A DNA stretch of 64,000 nucleotides from an uncultured Alphaproteobacteria bacterium (GCA_944390885.1 CALXRP010000004.1:1-64000), one strand, 5' to 3'. Counted from the first letter of the stretch, positions 38,426-47,199 are shown. Numbers and translations are program-made. Notes: a model not told the origin generated them from the letters alone.

Positions 38426-38923
38426 ATGCAGCTGGCAAAGGATCTGCCTTTATCATATAACCCTATCGACGTGGTTGAAAATATTTTTTCGGCCAGATCG
38501 TTTGAGCTTGACCGCCGCGGTCTTAATGAAGTAGTCATTGAGGTTCAGGGAAAATGGAACAATATGCTCCTCTTTTTTGCCTGGGAAGCCAACCTGCGCT
38601 GTCTGCATCTTTCCTGTCTGATGGACATTGAGAGCACGATTGAAGATCGCAGCAAAATTTTTGAGCTTCTGGCTCTGGCCAATGAAGAACTCTGGGTCGG
38701 ACATTTTTCTTATTGGGCAGAGCAAAACATGCCTGTTTTTAAACATTCTGTCATATTGGATAATACGGAAGAAAATCTTGAAGGCAAAATTCAACAGATT
38801 ATTGACATCGCCGTCAAAGAATGTGAACGATTATATCCGGTCTTCAAAGTGGTTTTAACAAAAGGAATGGACCCCAAACATGCTCTTTATCCAATGCTAA
38901 TGGAAACAATGGGTGAAGCCTAA
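38426..38923 (+). CDS. YbjN-domain protein
   Basis: 165 residues, with the ATG chosen because GGAG lies nine bases upstream. The layout matches the alphaproteobacterial YbjN family (PF10722), a type III secretion chaperone-like fold of unknown role. It has an N-terminal PIDVVENIFSARSFELDR, the strand pair EVVIEVQGKWNNMLLFFAWE, ANEELWVGHFSYW near 95, and a long C-terminal helix IQQIIDIAVKECERLYPVF. It is a soluble, acidic, single-gene unit with its own terminator. The 238 bases upstream are AT-rich, and I see nothing definite in them. Confidence 0.75.
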   Translation: MQLAKDLPLSYNPIDVVENIFSARSFELDRRGLNEVVIEVQGKWNNMLLFFAWEANLRCLHLSCLMDIESTIEDRSKIFELLALANEELWVGHFSYWAEQNMPVFKHSVILDNTEENLEGKIQQIIDIAVKECERLYPVFKVVLTKGMDPKHALYPMLMETMGEA

Positions 38924-38924
38924 A

Positions 38925-38957
38925 AAAAATGCGTTGGAAAAAATCCAACGCATTTTT
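38925..38957. terminator. Terminator after the YbjN-like gene
   Basis: A perfect 14-bp stem (AAAAATGCGTTGGA / TCCAACGCATTTTT), with A and T runs on opposite sides. It can also end the convergent minus-strand transcript, whose last small frame stops two bases away. Confidence 0.85.
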
Positions 38958-38958
38958 G

Positions 38959-39138
38959 TTACTTTCCTCGCACCCCGCTTCGCGGTATGGTTCGGGAATG
39001 TTTAAGACCCTGCTCGGCAGAAATTTTGCTCTTATCCGCCGCTTCAATCTTAATCGACGATCTTGGCGGAGCAAAAATCCGCATCGGTTTTGCCAAAATA
39101 CCAAACTTTCGGGCAATCTTTTTTAATTTTTCCAACAT
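38959..39138 (-). CDS. Possible 59-residue basic protein
   Basis: A basic frame (MLEKLKKIARKFGILAKPMR start) with no recognised family and no clear ribosome site. It lies directly after the S1-like gene on the same strand and stops exactly at the bidirectional terminator, which is why it is listed. It may equally be untranslated 3' sequence. Confidence 0.3.
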   Translation of the reverse strand: MLEKLKKIARKFGILAKPMRIFAPPRSSIKIEAADKSKISAEQGLKHSRTIPRSGVRGK

Positions 39139-39158
39139 AAAAAAACATTTAAGAAATA

Positions 39159-39677
39159 TCAACAAATAAAAATTTCATCTATGCTGATAACATCACCGCT
39201 TTGCGTACAACTGCAAACAACTCTGTCACCAGCCTTCAACTTATGCAAATAATTTGGGATCGAGCCATATGGCGGCAAATAACGCCCGACGGCTTCCTCC
39301 GCATCCTCCAGCAACACCAGAATAGCGTTTGTTCCCCGCACCAACACGGTTCCTGTTCGTTCATCGCCAAATTTTTCATCAGGAAATCTGGATTTCAAAT
39401 ATTGAAAACTTAACGAAAAACTATTCTCCGGTTCCCAACGGGCCGCAGTCTGAGGCATATAAACCAGTTCGACAACATCTCCCTTTTCCCAGACGTCTGT
39501 ACGCCCGTACATATCAACTTTGCAGCTTCCGCCGCGATCCAAATCGACCAGCAGTTTTCTGCACTGAACATCTACGGCATATACAGTTCCCTTAAAAATC
39601 TCTCCCGATTTATATACCGGAGCATAACAAGCCAGATATTTATTTTCCAGCTCGCGCAACTTTTCTTTTTTTTTCAT
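39159..39677 (-). CDS. Protein with two S1-like (OB-fold) regions, unknown
   Basis: 172 residues. Two segments resemble S1/OB-fold strands: GEIFKGTVYAVDVQCRKLLVDLD (about 25-47) ending in WEKGDVVELVYM, and RTGTVLVRGTNAILVLLEDAEEA (about 107-129) ending in LKAGDRVVCSC. They are the two halves of an internal repeat. A nucleic-acid-binding role is inferred only from this pattern. It follows a membrane protein by 13 bases, and that gene follows an extra acyl carrier protein by 18 bases, so the three form an operon. ATG 39677 was preferred to a TTG two codons earlier. Confidence 0.55.
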   Translation of the reverse strand: MKKKEKLRELENKYLACYAPVYKSGEIFKGTVYAVDVQCRKLLVDLDRGGSCKVDMYGRTDVWEKGDVVELVYMPQTAARWEPENSFSLSFQYLKSRFPDEKFGDERTGTVLVRGTNAILVLLEDAEEAVGRYLPPYGSIPNYLHKLKAGDRVVCSCTQSGDVISIDEIFIC

Positions 39678-39690
39678 ATCCAAAACAAGA

Positions 39691-40119
39691 TTAATGTTTA
39701 TAAAATTTCCAGATCTTAATCCAGCAGCAAATCAGCATCAAAGTTGTCGCCAGCACCCAAAGCCATCCGGCTCCGCAAAAGATATAAGCACAAACGGCAA
39801 CCCACGAAACCGCCCACAGACATCCTAAAAATAACCTGTGGCGAAAAAAAGAAATGATTGTCTCAAACAAAGCTAAACCGGCAAACAAAGCCCAAATAAT
39901 AATCATGCCGTCTGCTTGCCCGTTCAACACAGCCCACAATGCCAAAGCCATAAAGCTGAACATTGTCGCATAGCAAAACATTTCCAATTTTCTGATTTTC
40001 GGCAAAAAATATTCTCGCCTTCGTCGGGTACAATTCCTTTTGAATTCTCCGATCTTTCGATTAAAAAACAGTCCTGACGCTGTTAACAGCATCAAAACCG
40101 TCCAAACAATACTCGTCAT
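39691..40119 (-). CDS. Five-helix membrane protein, unknown
   Basis: 142 residues with hydrophobic segments at about 3-19, 46-66, 71-91, 96-115 and 117-136. A very basic loop (FKRNCTRRRREYF) follows the first helix, consistent with a cytoplasmic side. The protein is cysteine- and tryptophan-rich in the last two helices. No family recognised. It is the middle gene of the ACP / membrane protein / S1-like operon. Confidence 0.6.
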   Translation of the reverse strand: MTSIVWTVLMLLTASGLFFNRKIGEFKRNCTRRRREYFLPKIRKLEMFCYATMFSFMALALWAVLNGQADGMIIIWALFAGLALFETIISFFRHRLFLGCLWAVSWVAVCAYIFCGAGWLWVLATTLMLICCWIKIWKFYKH

Positions 40120-40137
40120 AAAACCAAAGTTTTAAGG

Positions 40138-40428
40138 TCAGGCAACTTTCAAAACATCACATACGGTCCGATAAGAATCAGAAACCCGCACCCATTTTTC
40201 GATTTTTGCATCTTCCAGCCGAGGCAGCGAAAATGCTTTTTCAATCTCCATTGCCAACTCAATCCGATCTAAGGAATCCATCCCCAAATCATCACAAAAA
40301 AGGCTGTCCAAAGTTATGTCATTAACAGAAAACCCCTTTTCTGAAAACTTGTGCTCACGCGCACATTGTTTGACAACATGTTCTGAAATAATTTTCAACA
40401 ATTCGTTTTTAATCTTTTCATTATTCAT
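40138..40428 (-). CDS. Acyl carrier protein paralogue 1
   Basis: 96 residues starting MNNEKIKNELLK. The phosphopantetheine site is D51-S52-L53 in CDDLGMDSLDRIELAMEIEKAF, so Ser52 should carry the 4'-phosphopantetheine arm. It is longer than housekeeping AcpP (77 residues) and has an insertion before helix II and a Trp in the C-terminal part. It heads the operon with a membrane protein and an S1-like protein. No synthase, acyltransferase or phosphopantetheinyl transferase is adjacent. A longer frame adds 13 unlikely residues and was not used. Confidence 0.8.
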   Translation of the reverse strand: MNNEKIKNELLKIISEHVVKQCAREHKFSEKGFSVNDITLDSLFCDDLGMDSLDRIELAMEIEKAFSLPRLEDAKIEKWVRVSDSYRTVCDVLKVA

Positions 40429-40532
40429 AATCTTAAATGAATTTATATTAAACAATAATAACTTCATAATTTCTTTGTGGCAAAGATTATATTACGTTTT
40501 GTTTGATTTCACAAGCTTTTTTTTCTGTCTAA

Positions 40533-40563
40533 AAATAAAAAAAAGCGCAGCCTTTTACTGCGC
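40533..40563 (-). terminator. Terminator after ACP paralogue 2
   Basis: On the minus strand GCGCAG-TAAAAGG-CTGCGC is followed by a run of eight T. It makes ACP paralogue 2 a separate transcript from the operon downstream. Confidence 0.8.
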
Positions 40564-40581
40564 CTCCTTTTTCAATCAAAT

Positions 40582-40908
40582 TCAAACATTTTTGGGGATC
40601 TTAATTTTAGGTTGTTTTTTAACCAAATACTCAAGAACATCGCCTAAAGTATCAAAGCGTTCCGCCTCATCATCCGCAACCTGAATGCCGAAAATCCGCT
40701 CAATATCCATAACCAGCTGGATTTTATCCAACGAATCCATCCCCAGATCATTTTCAAAATTTGTTTCCGGTGTCAACGCATTCGGAGCCTCGGCACCATC
40801 TCGATAAACAATAAGCGACGCAAGTAAATAAAACCATTCTGCCGCAATATTCTTCTCTCGCAAATACTTCCGGACTTCTGCCGGCAACTCAAATTTCAAA
40901 ATTTCCAT
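40582..40908 (-). CDS. Acyl carrier protein paralogue 2
   Basis: 108 residues with the carrier-protein core in the second half. The modification site is D58-S59-L60 in ENDLGMDSLDKIQLVMDIERIFGIQV. About 35 extra N-terminal residues contain an aromatic helix (AEWFYLLASLIVYRDG), unusual for a stand-alone ACP and perhaps a docking or membrane-contacting segment. It is related to paralogue 1 (shared DLGMDSLD) more than to AcpP (DLGADSLD). It is monocistronic, ended by its own terminator. Confidence 0.8.
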   Translation of the reverse strand: MEILKFELPAEVRKYLREKNIAAEWFYLLASLIVYRDGAEAPNALTPETNFENDLGMDSLDKIQLVMDIERIFGIQVADDEAERFDTLGDVLEYLVKKQPKIKIPKNV

Positions 40909-41056
40909 ATATCTAATTTTTAAAAATGTCCCCGATACCTTTTCGTTAAAAAAAATTCCCTAACAAAATGTCCCGGAAATAAAATAATAAAAAAAGCACC
41001 ATAATAATTTTAAGATGCCTTTTTATACTTCCCCTGATAAAATTTTGTCAAGAAAA

Positions 41057-42007
41057 TTATTTGCTTCGCTGACGCCAAACTTTTACGTTTCTATTATGCT
41101 CGGCCAAGGAGGCTGCAAAATTATGCCCACCGTCTCCGCTTGCAACAAAATACAAAAAATTCGTATCGGCCGGATTTGCAGCAGCTTTAATTGCCTCCAT
41201 TCCCGGATTACAAATCGGCGCAGGTGGTAAACCATAATATTTATAAGTATTATACGGACTATCCGTTTTCAGATCTTTTTTAAGCAACGGTCTCCCAAGT
41301 TCCTGCTCTCCGTTCGTCAAAGCATAAATAACCGTCGGATCTGTCTGTAGCTTCATCCCTTTTTTCAAGCGGTTTACAAAAACCGATGCCACTTGCGGAC
41401 GTTCATAATCAATTCCGGTTTCCTTCTCAACGACAGAAGCCAAAATCAACAGTTCCCTCGGAGATTTAAGTGGCAAATCAGATGCCCGTTCTTCCCAGGC
41501 TTTAGCCAAAACTTCTGCCATCGCTTTTTTAGCCCGAACAATAATTGAGTTTTTGGTGTCACCATATGTAAAGCTATAAGTTTCCGGCAACAAATCCCCT
41601 TCCTCGGCTTCCTCGGTCAGCTCCCCCGACAAAACGGGATGATTATGAACCAACTCCAAAAACTGAGCCGTTGTCATGCCTTCCGTAAACGTGATTTTAC
41701 GATAAAAAACTTCACCGGAAGTCACCTTTTCCAATGCATCTAACAAAGACATCCGCGGCACGAACTCATATTCTCCAGCTCTGATTTTTTTATCCAAACC
41801 GTTCAAACGCCCGACAACCCGAAACAGCCAAGGCTTATCAATCACCCCTGCTTCGGTCAAAACCCGGGCAACATTTCTCGAATTGGCACCGCGGGGAATA
41901 ACAACCGTTACAGAATCAGAAAGCGGGCCGTTTTCAACCGCCCACTCTCTGACTTGCCAAACTGCAATTGCAGCAAACAAAACAACTGCAAGAAAAACTT
42001 TTCTCAT
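41057..42007 (-). CDS. mltG: Endolytic murein transglycosylase MltG
   Basis: MltG cuts nascent glycan strands at the inner membrane and sets their length. The 316 residues have one N-terminal membrane helix, a LysM-like region (SVTVVIPRGANSRNVARVL near 33) and the YceG catalytic domain. The catalytic Glu lies in LLILASVVEKETG near 190, followed by VASVFVNRLKKGMKLQTDPTV. It overlaps the fabF stop by one base (TAATG), a conserved pairing. Confidence 0.95.
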   Translation of the reverse strand: MRKVFLAVVLFAAIAVWQVREWAVENGPLSDSVTVVIPRGANSRNVARVLTEAGVIDKPWLFRVVGRLNGLDKKIRAGEYEFVPRMSLLDALEKVTSGEVFYRKITFTEGMTTAQFLELVHNHPVLSGELTEEAEEGDLLPETYSFTYGDTKNSIIVRAKKAMAEVLAKAWEERASDLPLKSPRELLILASVVEKETGIDYERPQVASVFVNRLKKGMKLQTDPTVIYALTNGEQELGRPLLKKDLKTDSPYNTYKYYGLPPAPICNPGMEAIKAAANPADTNFLYFVASGDGGHNFAASLAEHNRNVKVWRQRSK

Positions 42008-43284
42008 TAGCCTTCAAATTTCTTGAAAATCAAAGAAGAGTTTGTTCCGCCAAATCCGAATGAATTGGACATCGCTGCCTTAATCTCACGTTTTTTAGCT
42101 TTAAGCGGCACCAGATCAAACCCTTCCAACTCATCAGCCGGATTCTCCAAATTCAGTGTCGGCGGACAGATCTGATCTTTAATCGCCATAATACTATAAA
42201 CCGCTTCTACTGCTCCGGCAGCACCCAAAAGATGCCCGACGGCTGATTTGGTTGACGACATCGAAACTTTTCCGATAAGCTCATCACCAAACAAACGTTT
42301 CACAGCCAAAGCCTCGCCGACGTCACCGGCCGGCGTTGAAGTCCCGTGAGCATTAATATAATTAATGTCTTTCAGCTCAACACCATGTTCACGGGCATGA
42401 TCAGCGGCCATTTTCATGGCACGATAAGCACCATCGCCGGACGGAGCGGTAATATGATAAGCATCGCCGCTCATACCATAGCCGACAATCTCAGCATAAA
42501 TTTTGGCACCGCGTTTTTTAGCATGCTCATATTCTTCCAAAACCAAAGCACCGGATCCTTCACCCATAACAAATCCGCTGCGGTTTTTATCCCATGGACG
42601 AGAGGCCTTTTCAGGAGCATCATTAAAATCAGAAGTAACCGCTTTCATTCTGGCAAAACCGGAAAGCCCGAGAACATTAACAGCAGATTCGGCACCACCG
42701 GCTAACATCATGTCAGCATCCCCCATTGCAATAATCCGGGCAGCATCACCAATGGCATGCGTACCGGTCGAACAAGCCGTAACACAAGCGTGGTTCGGCC
42801 CTTTAAGGCCGTATTTAATGGAAAGGTTTCCTGAAACAAGATTAATCAGACAAGAAGGAATAAAGAAAGGAGAGATTTTCTTAATACCGTTTTCATGAAA
42901 AGAAATAGAGTTATCGTAAATAACCTGCAAACCGCCGATTCCTGATCCCATCATAACGCCGGCGCGGCATTTTTCTTCTTCGCTGGCCGTTTCAGCATTC
43001 CAGCCGGCATCTTCCAAAGCATCTGCACCGGCAGCCAAACCGTACAAAATAAACTTGTCAACTTTCTTTTGATCTTTGGGAGGCATTACCGTATCGGGAT
43101 TAAAATCATTTTCACCGTCTCCCCAGGGAACCTGCCCGGCAATTTGCACCGGAATATCCTTCAAATCGATATTATCAATTTTCTTAATTCCGGATTTACC
43201 GGCCAGAATACTTTTCCAGTTATGTTCAACTCCTCTTCCTAACGGAGAAACAATGCCAAGACCGGTAACAACAACTCTTTTCAT
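42007..43284 (-). CDS. fabF: 3-oxoacyl-ACP synthase II FabF
   Basis: Condensing enzyme that extends acyl-ACP with malonyl-ACP. The 425 residues show the catalytic triad in context: Cys in ACVTACSTGTHAIGDA near residue 170, His in INAHGTSTPAGD near 312, and Lys/His in SSTKSAVGHLLGAAGAVEA near 345. The C-terminal SNSFGFGGTNSSLIF is diagnostic. It lies between acpP and mltG, the order found in many proteobacteria. Confidence 0.97.
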   Translation of the reverse strand: MKRVVVTGLGIVSPLGRGVEHNWKSILAGKSGIKKIDNIDLKDIPVQIAGQVPWGDGENDFNPDTVMPPKDQKKVDKFILYGLAAGADALEDAGWNAETASEEEKCRAGVMMGSGIGGLQVIYDNSISFHENGIKKISPFFIPSCLINLVSGNLSIKYGLKGPNHACVTACSTGTHAIGDAARIIAMGDADMMLAGGAESAVNVLGLSGFARMKAVTSDFNDAPEKASRPWDKNRSGFVMGEGSGALVLEEYEHAKKRGAKIYAEIVGYGMSGDAYHITAPSGDGAYRAMKMAADHAREHGVELKDINYINAHGTSTPAGDVGEALAVKRLFGDELIGKVSMSSTKSAVGHLLGAAGAVEAVYSIMAIKDQICPPTLNLENPADELEGFDLVPLKAKKREIKAAMSNSFGFGGTNSSLIFKKFEG

Positions 43285-43335
43285 ACATTAACCTCATAAA
43301 AAATTATCAATTGTCAAAAGACACGACTATTTTAT

Positions 43336-43367
43336 ATGAAAAAACTCGCTATAAGTCAAGCGAGTTT
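43336..43367 (-). terminator. Hairpin between acpP and fabF
   Basis: On the minus strand AAACTCGCT pairs with AGCGAGTTT over an eight-base loop, followed by a T-rich tract, 26 bases after the acpP stop. It probably limits read-through from the abundant acpP transcript into fabF. Confidence 0.65.
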
Positions 43368-43392
43368 CATCAATTCTTCAAGTCTAAACAGA

Positions 43393-43626
43393 CTAGGCAT
43401 TCTTAGAAAGATAGTCGATAGCATCTTTAACGGTAAGAATTTTTTCGGCAGCTTCGTCCGGAATTTCACAACCGAATTCTTCCTCAAAAGCCATAACCAA
43501 TTCTACCGTATCCAAACTGTCTGCGCCCAAATCGTCAATGAAGCTTGCATTGTCGGTTACTTTTGCTTCTTCAACACCAAGGTGTTCTGCAACGATTTTC
43601 TTAACGCGATTAGCTGTATCAGTCAT
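43393..43626 (-). CDS. acpP: Acyl carrier protein AcpP
   Basis: The housekeeping ACP of fatty-acid synthesis, 77 residues, highly acidic. The phosphopantetheine attachment Ser37 is in [22 protein letters not shown]. It is immediately upstream of fabF. It is the standard member against which the two larger paralogues at 40138-40908 stand out. Confidence 0.97.
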   Translation of the reverse strand: MTDTANRVKKIVAEHLGVEEAKVTDNASFIDDLGADSLDTVELVMAFEEEFGCEIPDEAAEKILTVKDAIDYLSKNA

Positions 43627-43925
43627 ATGATAAACCTCAAAAAAATATTAAAACAAATTAATCAAACCGTTAAGCGGCCTGTGATGATTTGTTAGCACAG
43701 AAAATCCCAATTTGGCAAGCATTATTTTTTTCTTTCGCCCCAAACGGGGCATAACCCGAAATACAACCGGCCGAAAACCGGGGAAAAACAAGCATTTTTA
43801 AAGGGGATAAAAATTCATTGTCTTTTAGTTTTATGCACAACCGAAAAAAGATGTTTTTTCCCGCCACCCGCAACAGAATCAATTTCCAAGATTCGTTTTC
43901 AGAATTTTCTTTTCCTTTTTAACAC
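43627..43925. other. Intergenic stretch upstream of acpP
   Basis: About 300 bases between acpP and the rpmJ terminator. It must hold the acpP promoter, but no convincing hexamer pair was found. Small open frames here have no ribosome site and look spurious. Nothing else was recognised. Confidence 0.5.
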
Positions 43926-43955
43926 AAAAAAGGCGCTTAACAACGGCGCCTTTTT
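43926..43955 (-). terminator. Terminator after rpmJ
   Basis: A 9-bp stem of the type GGCGCC / GGCGCTT flanked by A and T runs. On the minus strand it is followed by TTTTTTGTG, 31 bases after the rpmJ stop. Confidence 0.75.
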
Positions 43956-43985
43956 CAAAAAACTGTCTGTCTGATCAACAAGAAA

Positions 43986-44111
43986 TTAACCCTGACGAGC
44001 TTTGAGCTTCGGGTTCTTTTTGTTAATAACGTACACACGACCTTTCCGGCGGACAATTTTGCAGTCCTTATCGCGTACTTTTTTCGACTTCAATGAGCTG
44101 TAAATTTTCAT
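43986..44111 (-). CDS. rpmJ: 50S ribosomal protein L36 (bL36)
   Basis: 41 residues, [20 protein letters not shown] start and [10 protein letters not shown] end, the zinc-free type with a single cysteine usual in alphaproteobacteria. AAGGAAAG lies four bases before the ATG. A perfect -35 TTGACA is present on the minus strand (complement at 44167-44172). The longer in-frame upstream extension has no protein-like composition and was dropped. Confidence 0.95.
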   Translation of the reverse strand: MKIYSSLKSKKVRDKDCKIVRRKGRVYVINKKNPKLKARQG

Positions 44112-44203
44112 TTTTCTTTCCTTATACGAAGTGTTTGCCCGCAACTTATGCCAATTCTTCTGCTTTGTCAACCAAAATTTATACCATTTTCGAAAAAAGA
44201 TTT

Positions 44204-44230
44204 TGCAAAAGCAAATATTTTCACTATAAT
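44204..44230 (+). promoter_or_regulatory. Likely promoter of the secreted-protein gene at 44261
   Basis: TTGCAA and a perfect TATAAT separated by 15 bases (16 if the -35 is shifted by one), 31 bases before the start codon. Confidence 0.5.
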
Positions 44231-44260
44231 CGGCATAAATCTGCAATATGGAAAGAGAAA

Positions 44261-44884
44261 ATGAAAAAATTTCTGTTGCTGTCTTCGGCTTTTATTTTAT
44301 CTGCCTCTGCTGCCTTTGCCCAAATTCCGTATATGGAAGAAGTCAAGGTGCTCGGTGCCATCAGCGGCCAGGGAATGGCTTGCGGCTCTTCCCGCTATAC
44401 AACCTTTGAAATGCTGGCCCGCGCAATCATGCTGACCAAAGCCCCCGATCTTGAAACCATGAACAAAGCCATGTATGCCTATAACCGTGAAAAAGCCAAC
44501 GCTTATATGGCCAAACAAATGGATGGTTTTTATGAATGCCCGCTGATTGTCCGCCGCTTTGACAATCAGGAAATTTTCAACATCACGCTTTATGCCGACG
44601 GTTCGCTAAAAATGCCGGACGGAAAAGTCATCAAACCCGTTCGCCCTTATGATGCTTCCCAAATTTACGATTCTTCCGCGCCGGAAATTCAAACGGCACA
44701 AAATATATATAACCGTAGCCAAAAAAGAGCCTTACCGCAGAAAATAACGCCGCAGATCAGCTCTTTAAAACCTGAGGCCCGACCGAGATATGAAAACGCC
44801 ATTATTGAAACAAACGCCTCTGTTTCTGCTGCAGCCCCTGCTGCTTCTGTTCCGTCAAGCGTCAAACATATCAGCCGGCGCTAA
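44261..44884 (+). CDS. Secreted protein, unknown
   Basis: 207 residues with a signal peptide ([20 protein letters not shown], cleaved near residue 20). The mature part contains [25 protein letters not shown] and [18 protein letters not shown], giving two cysteines that could form one disulfide. The Ala/Pro-rich tail looks disordered. No family recognised. The start was set at the ATG after GAAAGAGA, because the upstream in-frame part lacks coding character and overlaps rpmJ. Single-gene unit between rpmJ and ettA. Confidence 0.7.
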   Translation: MKKFLLLSSAFILSASAAFAQIPYMEEVKVLGAISGQGMACGSSRYTTFEMLARAIMLTKAPDLETMNKAMYAYNREKANAYMAKQMDGFYECPLIVRRFDNQEIFNITLYADGSLKMPDGKVIKPVRPYDASQIYDSSAPEIQTAQNIYNRSQKRALPQKITPQISSLKPEARPRYENAIIETNASVSAAAPAASVPSSVKHISRR

Positions 44885-44896
44885 CAAATAACTTTC

Positions 44897-44924
44897 TTGC
44901 AAAATCAAAACTTTTCGCTATACT
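44897..44924 (+). promoter_or_regulatory. Likely ettA promoter
   Basis: TTGCAA, 16-base spacer, TATACT, 40 bases before the ettA start codon. Confidence 0.5.
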
Positions 44925-44964
44925 TGGCGCAATTAATATTTAACCCTGATAATGGAGAAAAAAT

Positions 44965-46644
44965 ATGGCTTCATACCAGTATATTTTTGTCATGCAGAAC
45001 CTGACAAAAGTTTTCCCCGGCGGCAAAGAGCTTTTCAAAGGCATTACGCTGTCTTTTCTGCCCGGTGCCAAAATCGGCGTACTGGGCGTTAACGGCGCCG
45101 GAAAATCCACCCTGTTAAAAATCATGGCCGGAGTCGACAAGGATTTCAACGGAGAGGCCTGGGCTGCCGAAGGCGTCCGCGTCGGTTATCTTGAACAGGA
45201 ACCCAAACTCGATCCGTCTAAAAACGTTATAGAAAACATTATGGACGGTTTGGGAGAAACCCGCGATTTGTTAAAACGCTTTGAAGAAGTTTCCGCCAAA
45301 TTCGCCGAGCCGATGAGCGATGAAGAAATGAATGCGCTGATTGAGGAACAGGCCGCTCTGCAGGAAAAAATCGATGCCTGTGACGGTTGGGATTTTGAAC
45401 GCACGATAGAAATCGCCATGGACGCCTTGCGCTGCCCGCCGGCCGATGCCGACGTCACCAAACTCTCCGGCGGAGAAAAACGCCGCGTCGCCCTCTGCCG
45501 TCTGTTGCTGCAAAAACCGGATATGCTGCTTTTGGACGAGCCGACCAACCACCTGGATGCCGAGTCTGTTGCCTGGCTGGAAAAACATTTGCAAAACTAC
45601 AACGGAACCGTTGTTATGGTAACGCACGACCGTTACTTTCTTGATAACGTTACCGGCTGGATACTGGAACTTGACCGCGGACAGGGCATCCCGTACGAGG
45701 GCAACTATTCTTCCTGGCTGGAGCAAAAACAAAAACGCCTTGAACAGGAATCCCGCGAAGAAACCGCCCGCCAGAAAACACTGGCTAACGAGCTGGAATG
45801 GATTCAGAAAAACCCTAAAGCACGTCAGGCAAAATCCAAAGCGCGTATTAACGCTTACGAAGAACTTCTGGCACAGGCCGGCAAAGACAAAATCTCCTTT
45901 GCCAGCATCAATATTCCAATGACCGACCGGCTCGGTGATTTGGTCATTGAGGCCAACGAAATCTCCAAAGGCTACGGCGACAAACTGCTGATAGACAACC
46001 TTTCTTTCAAGATTCCGAAAGGGGCCATCGTTGGTATTATCGGCCCGAATGGTGCCGGCAAAACCACCCTTTTCAGAATGATTACCGGACAGGAACAGCC
46101 CGATTCGGGAACGATTCGCATCGGGGAGAGCGTCGACCTCGGTTATGTTGACCAATCGCGTGATGAGCTCGACCCGAATAAAACCGTCTGGGAAGAAATT
46201 TCCGACGGCCTGGATATGATTCAGCTCGGCAAAAAAGAAATGCCGTCCCGCGCTTATGTCGGACAATTTAATTTTAAAGGCGCTGACCAACAGAAAAAAG
46301 TCGGACAACTTTCCGGCGGCGAGAGAAACCGCGTTCATCTGGCTAAAATGCTCAAAAAAGGCGCCAATGTCATCTTGCTCGACGAACCGACCAACGACTT
46401 GGATGTCGATACGCTGCGCGCTCTGGAAGAAGGCATTATGGAATATCCCGGCTGTGTTTTGGTAACGTCGCACGACCGCTGGTTTTTAGACCGTCTGGCC
46501 ACTCACATTCTGGCTTATGAAGGCGACAGCCGCGTTGTTTGGTTTGAAGGCAACTTTGAAGAATACGAAAAAGACAAAAAACGCCGTCTTGGCGAAGATG
46601 CCGTCAATCCGCACCGGATTAAATATAAACCGCTGATTCGCTAA
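44965..46644 (+). CDS. ettA: ABC-F translation factor EttA
   Basis: Energy-dependent translational throttle that binds the ribosomal E site. 559 residues with two ATPase cassettes. The first has Walker [10 protein letters not shown] near residue 43, signature [12 protein letters not shown] near 168 and Walker [12 protein letters not shown]. The second has GPNGAGKTT near 358, [12 protein letters not shown] near 450 and [11 protein letters not shown]. The arm region and the P-site tRNA-interacting linker [19 protein letters not shown] near 285 are typical of EttA rather than Uup. No membrane domains. Confidence 0.95.
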   Translation: MASYQYIFVMQNLTKVFPGGKELFKGITLSFLPGAKIGVLGVNGAGKSTLLKIMAGVDKDFNGEAWAAEGVRVGYLEQEPKLDPSKNVIENIMDGLGETRDLLKRFEEVSAKFAEPMSDEEMNALIEEQAALQEKIDACDGWDFERTIEIAMDALRCPPADADVTKLSGGEKRRVALCRLLLQKPDMLLLDEPTNHLDAESVAWLEKHLQNYNGTVVMVTHDRYFLDNVTGWILELDRGQGIPYEGNYSSWLEQKQKRLEQESREETARQKTLANELEWIQKNPKARQAKSKARINAYEELLAQAGKDKISFASINIPMTDRLGDLVIEANEISKGYGDKLLIDNLSFKIPKGAIVGIIGPNGAGKTTLFRMITGQEQPDSGTIRIGESVDLGYVDQSRDELDPNKTVWEEISDGLDMIQLGKKEMPSRAYVGQFNFKGADQQKKVGQLSGGERNRVHLAKMLKKGANVILLDEPTNDLDVDTLRALEEGIMEYPGCVLVTSHDRWFLDRLATHILAYEGDSRVVWFEGNFEEYEKDKKRRLGEDAVNPHRIKYKPLIR

Positions 46645-46658
46645 ACCGTACTATTTTA

Positions 46659-46693
46659 AGCAGCCGGAACCCAAACCGAGTTCCGGCTGTTTT
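46659..46693 (+). terminator. Terminator after ettA
   Basis: Stem CAGCCGGAAC / GTTCCGGCTG, nine-base loop, then TTTTA, 17 bases after the ettA stop. Confidence 0.8.
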
Positions 46694-46776
46694 ACATTCT
46701 CCTCTCTCATACTTCATTTTTCCGAATTTTTCAGCTGCCGGACATCCCCTCCTCGCTATTTTATCTCCTTCACTTC

Positions 46777-47199
46777 CTAGCCAAAATCCCCACCCCATTT
46801 TTCACAAAGTATTAACTCTTGCACTTTCTTGGGCTATAGTATCTTTATTGTCGTTCTCGGGCAGTTTGTTTTTTTTACACCCTGTCCCCGGGCCGCTTGT
46901 ATTTTACTTGTCATCCCCGGGCTGCTTGTTTTTTAAGTCATCCCCGGGCGGCTTGTTTTTAAGTCATCCCCGGGCTGCGACCCGGGGATCCACCTGCACG
47001 GCAGGCGCGCGGCGAATTGAATACACTGTGTCTAAGAGACCGCGTTGCTATGACGAGGTTTGTGAATGACAAAGTGCTTTGAAGTTTTTGTCATTCTCGG
47101 GCTACTTGTTTTTCAAGTCATCCCCGGGCTCCGACCCGGGGATCCACAAAGAAACAGGCAAAGAGCTTGTTGTGAGATGGATTGCCGGGTCAAGCCCGG
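46777..47199 (+). repeat. Promoter and palindrome module, copy C
   Basis: Second copy of the cassette at 32142-32554, same order of elements. Its front part is expanded: a unit of roughly 27 bases (CCCCGGGCTGCTTGTTTTTTAAGTCAT type) recurs three times in 46885-46967 before the first complete palindrome (46966-46989). The second palindrome is 47120-47143. The third (47182-47200) is cut short: after TTGCCGGGTCAAGCCCGG the sequence switches directly into cysteine-rich coding sequence. Apparent open frames inside the module are translations of the repeats. Confidence 0.8.
46812..46840 (+). promoter_or_regulatory. Promoter in module copy C
   Basis: TTAACT, 17-base spacer, TATAGT, aligned base for base with the promoter in copy B, one mismatch weaker in the -35. 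Confidence 0.55.

Noticed and set aside
43670-43882. 70-codon frame upstream of acpP
   Set aside because: No ribosome site, mixed composition and no recognisable protein. It is treated as leader or intergenic sequence.
46848-47069. Open frame of 73 codons inside module copy C
   Set aside because: It is a translation of the GTCATCCCCGG repeats (SSPGCLFF-type periodicity), not a gene.
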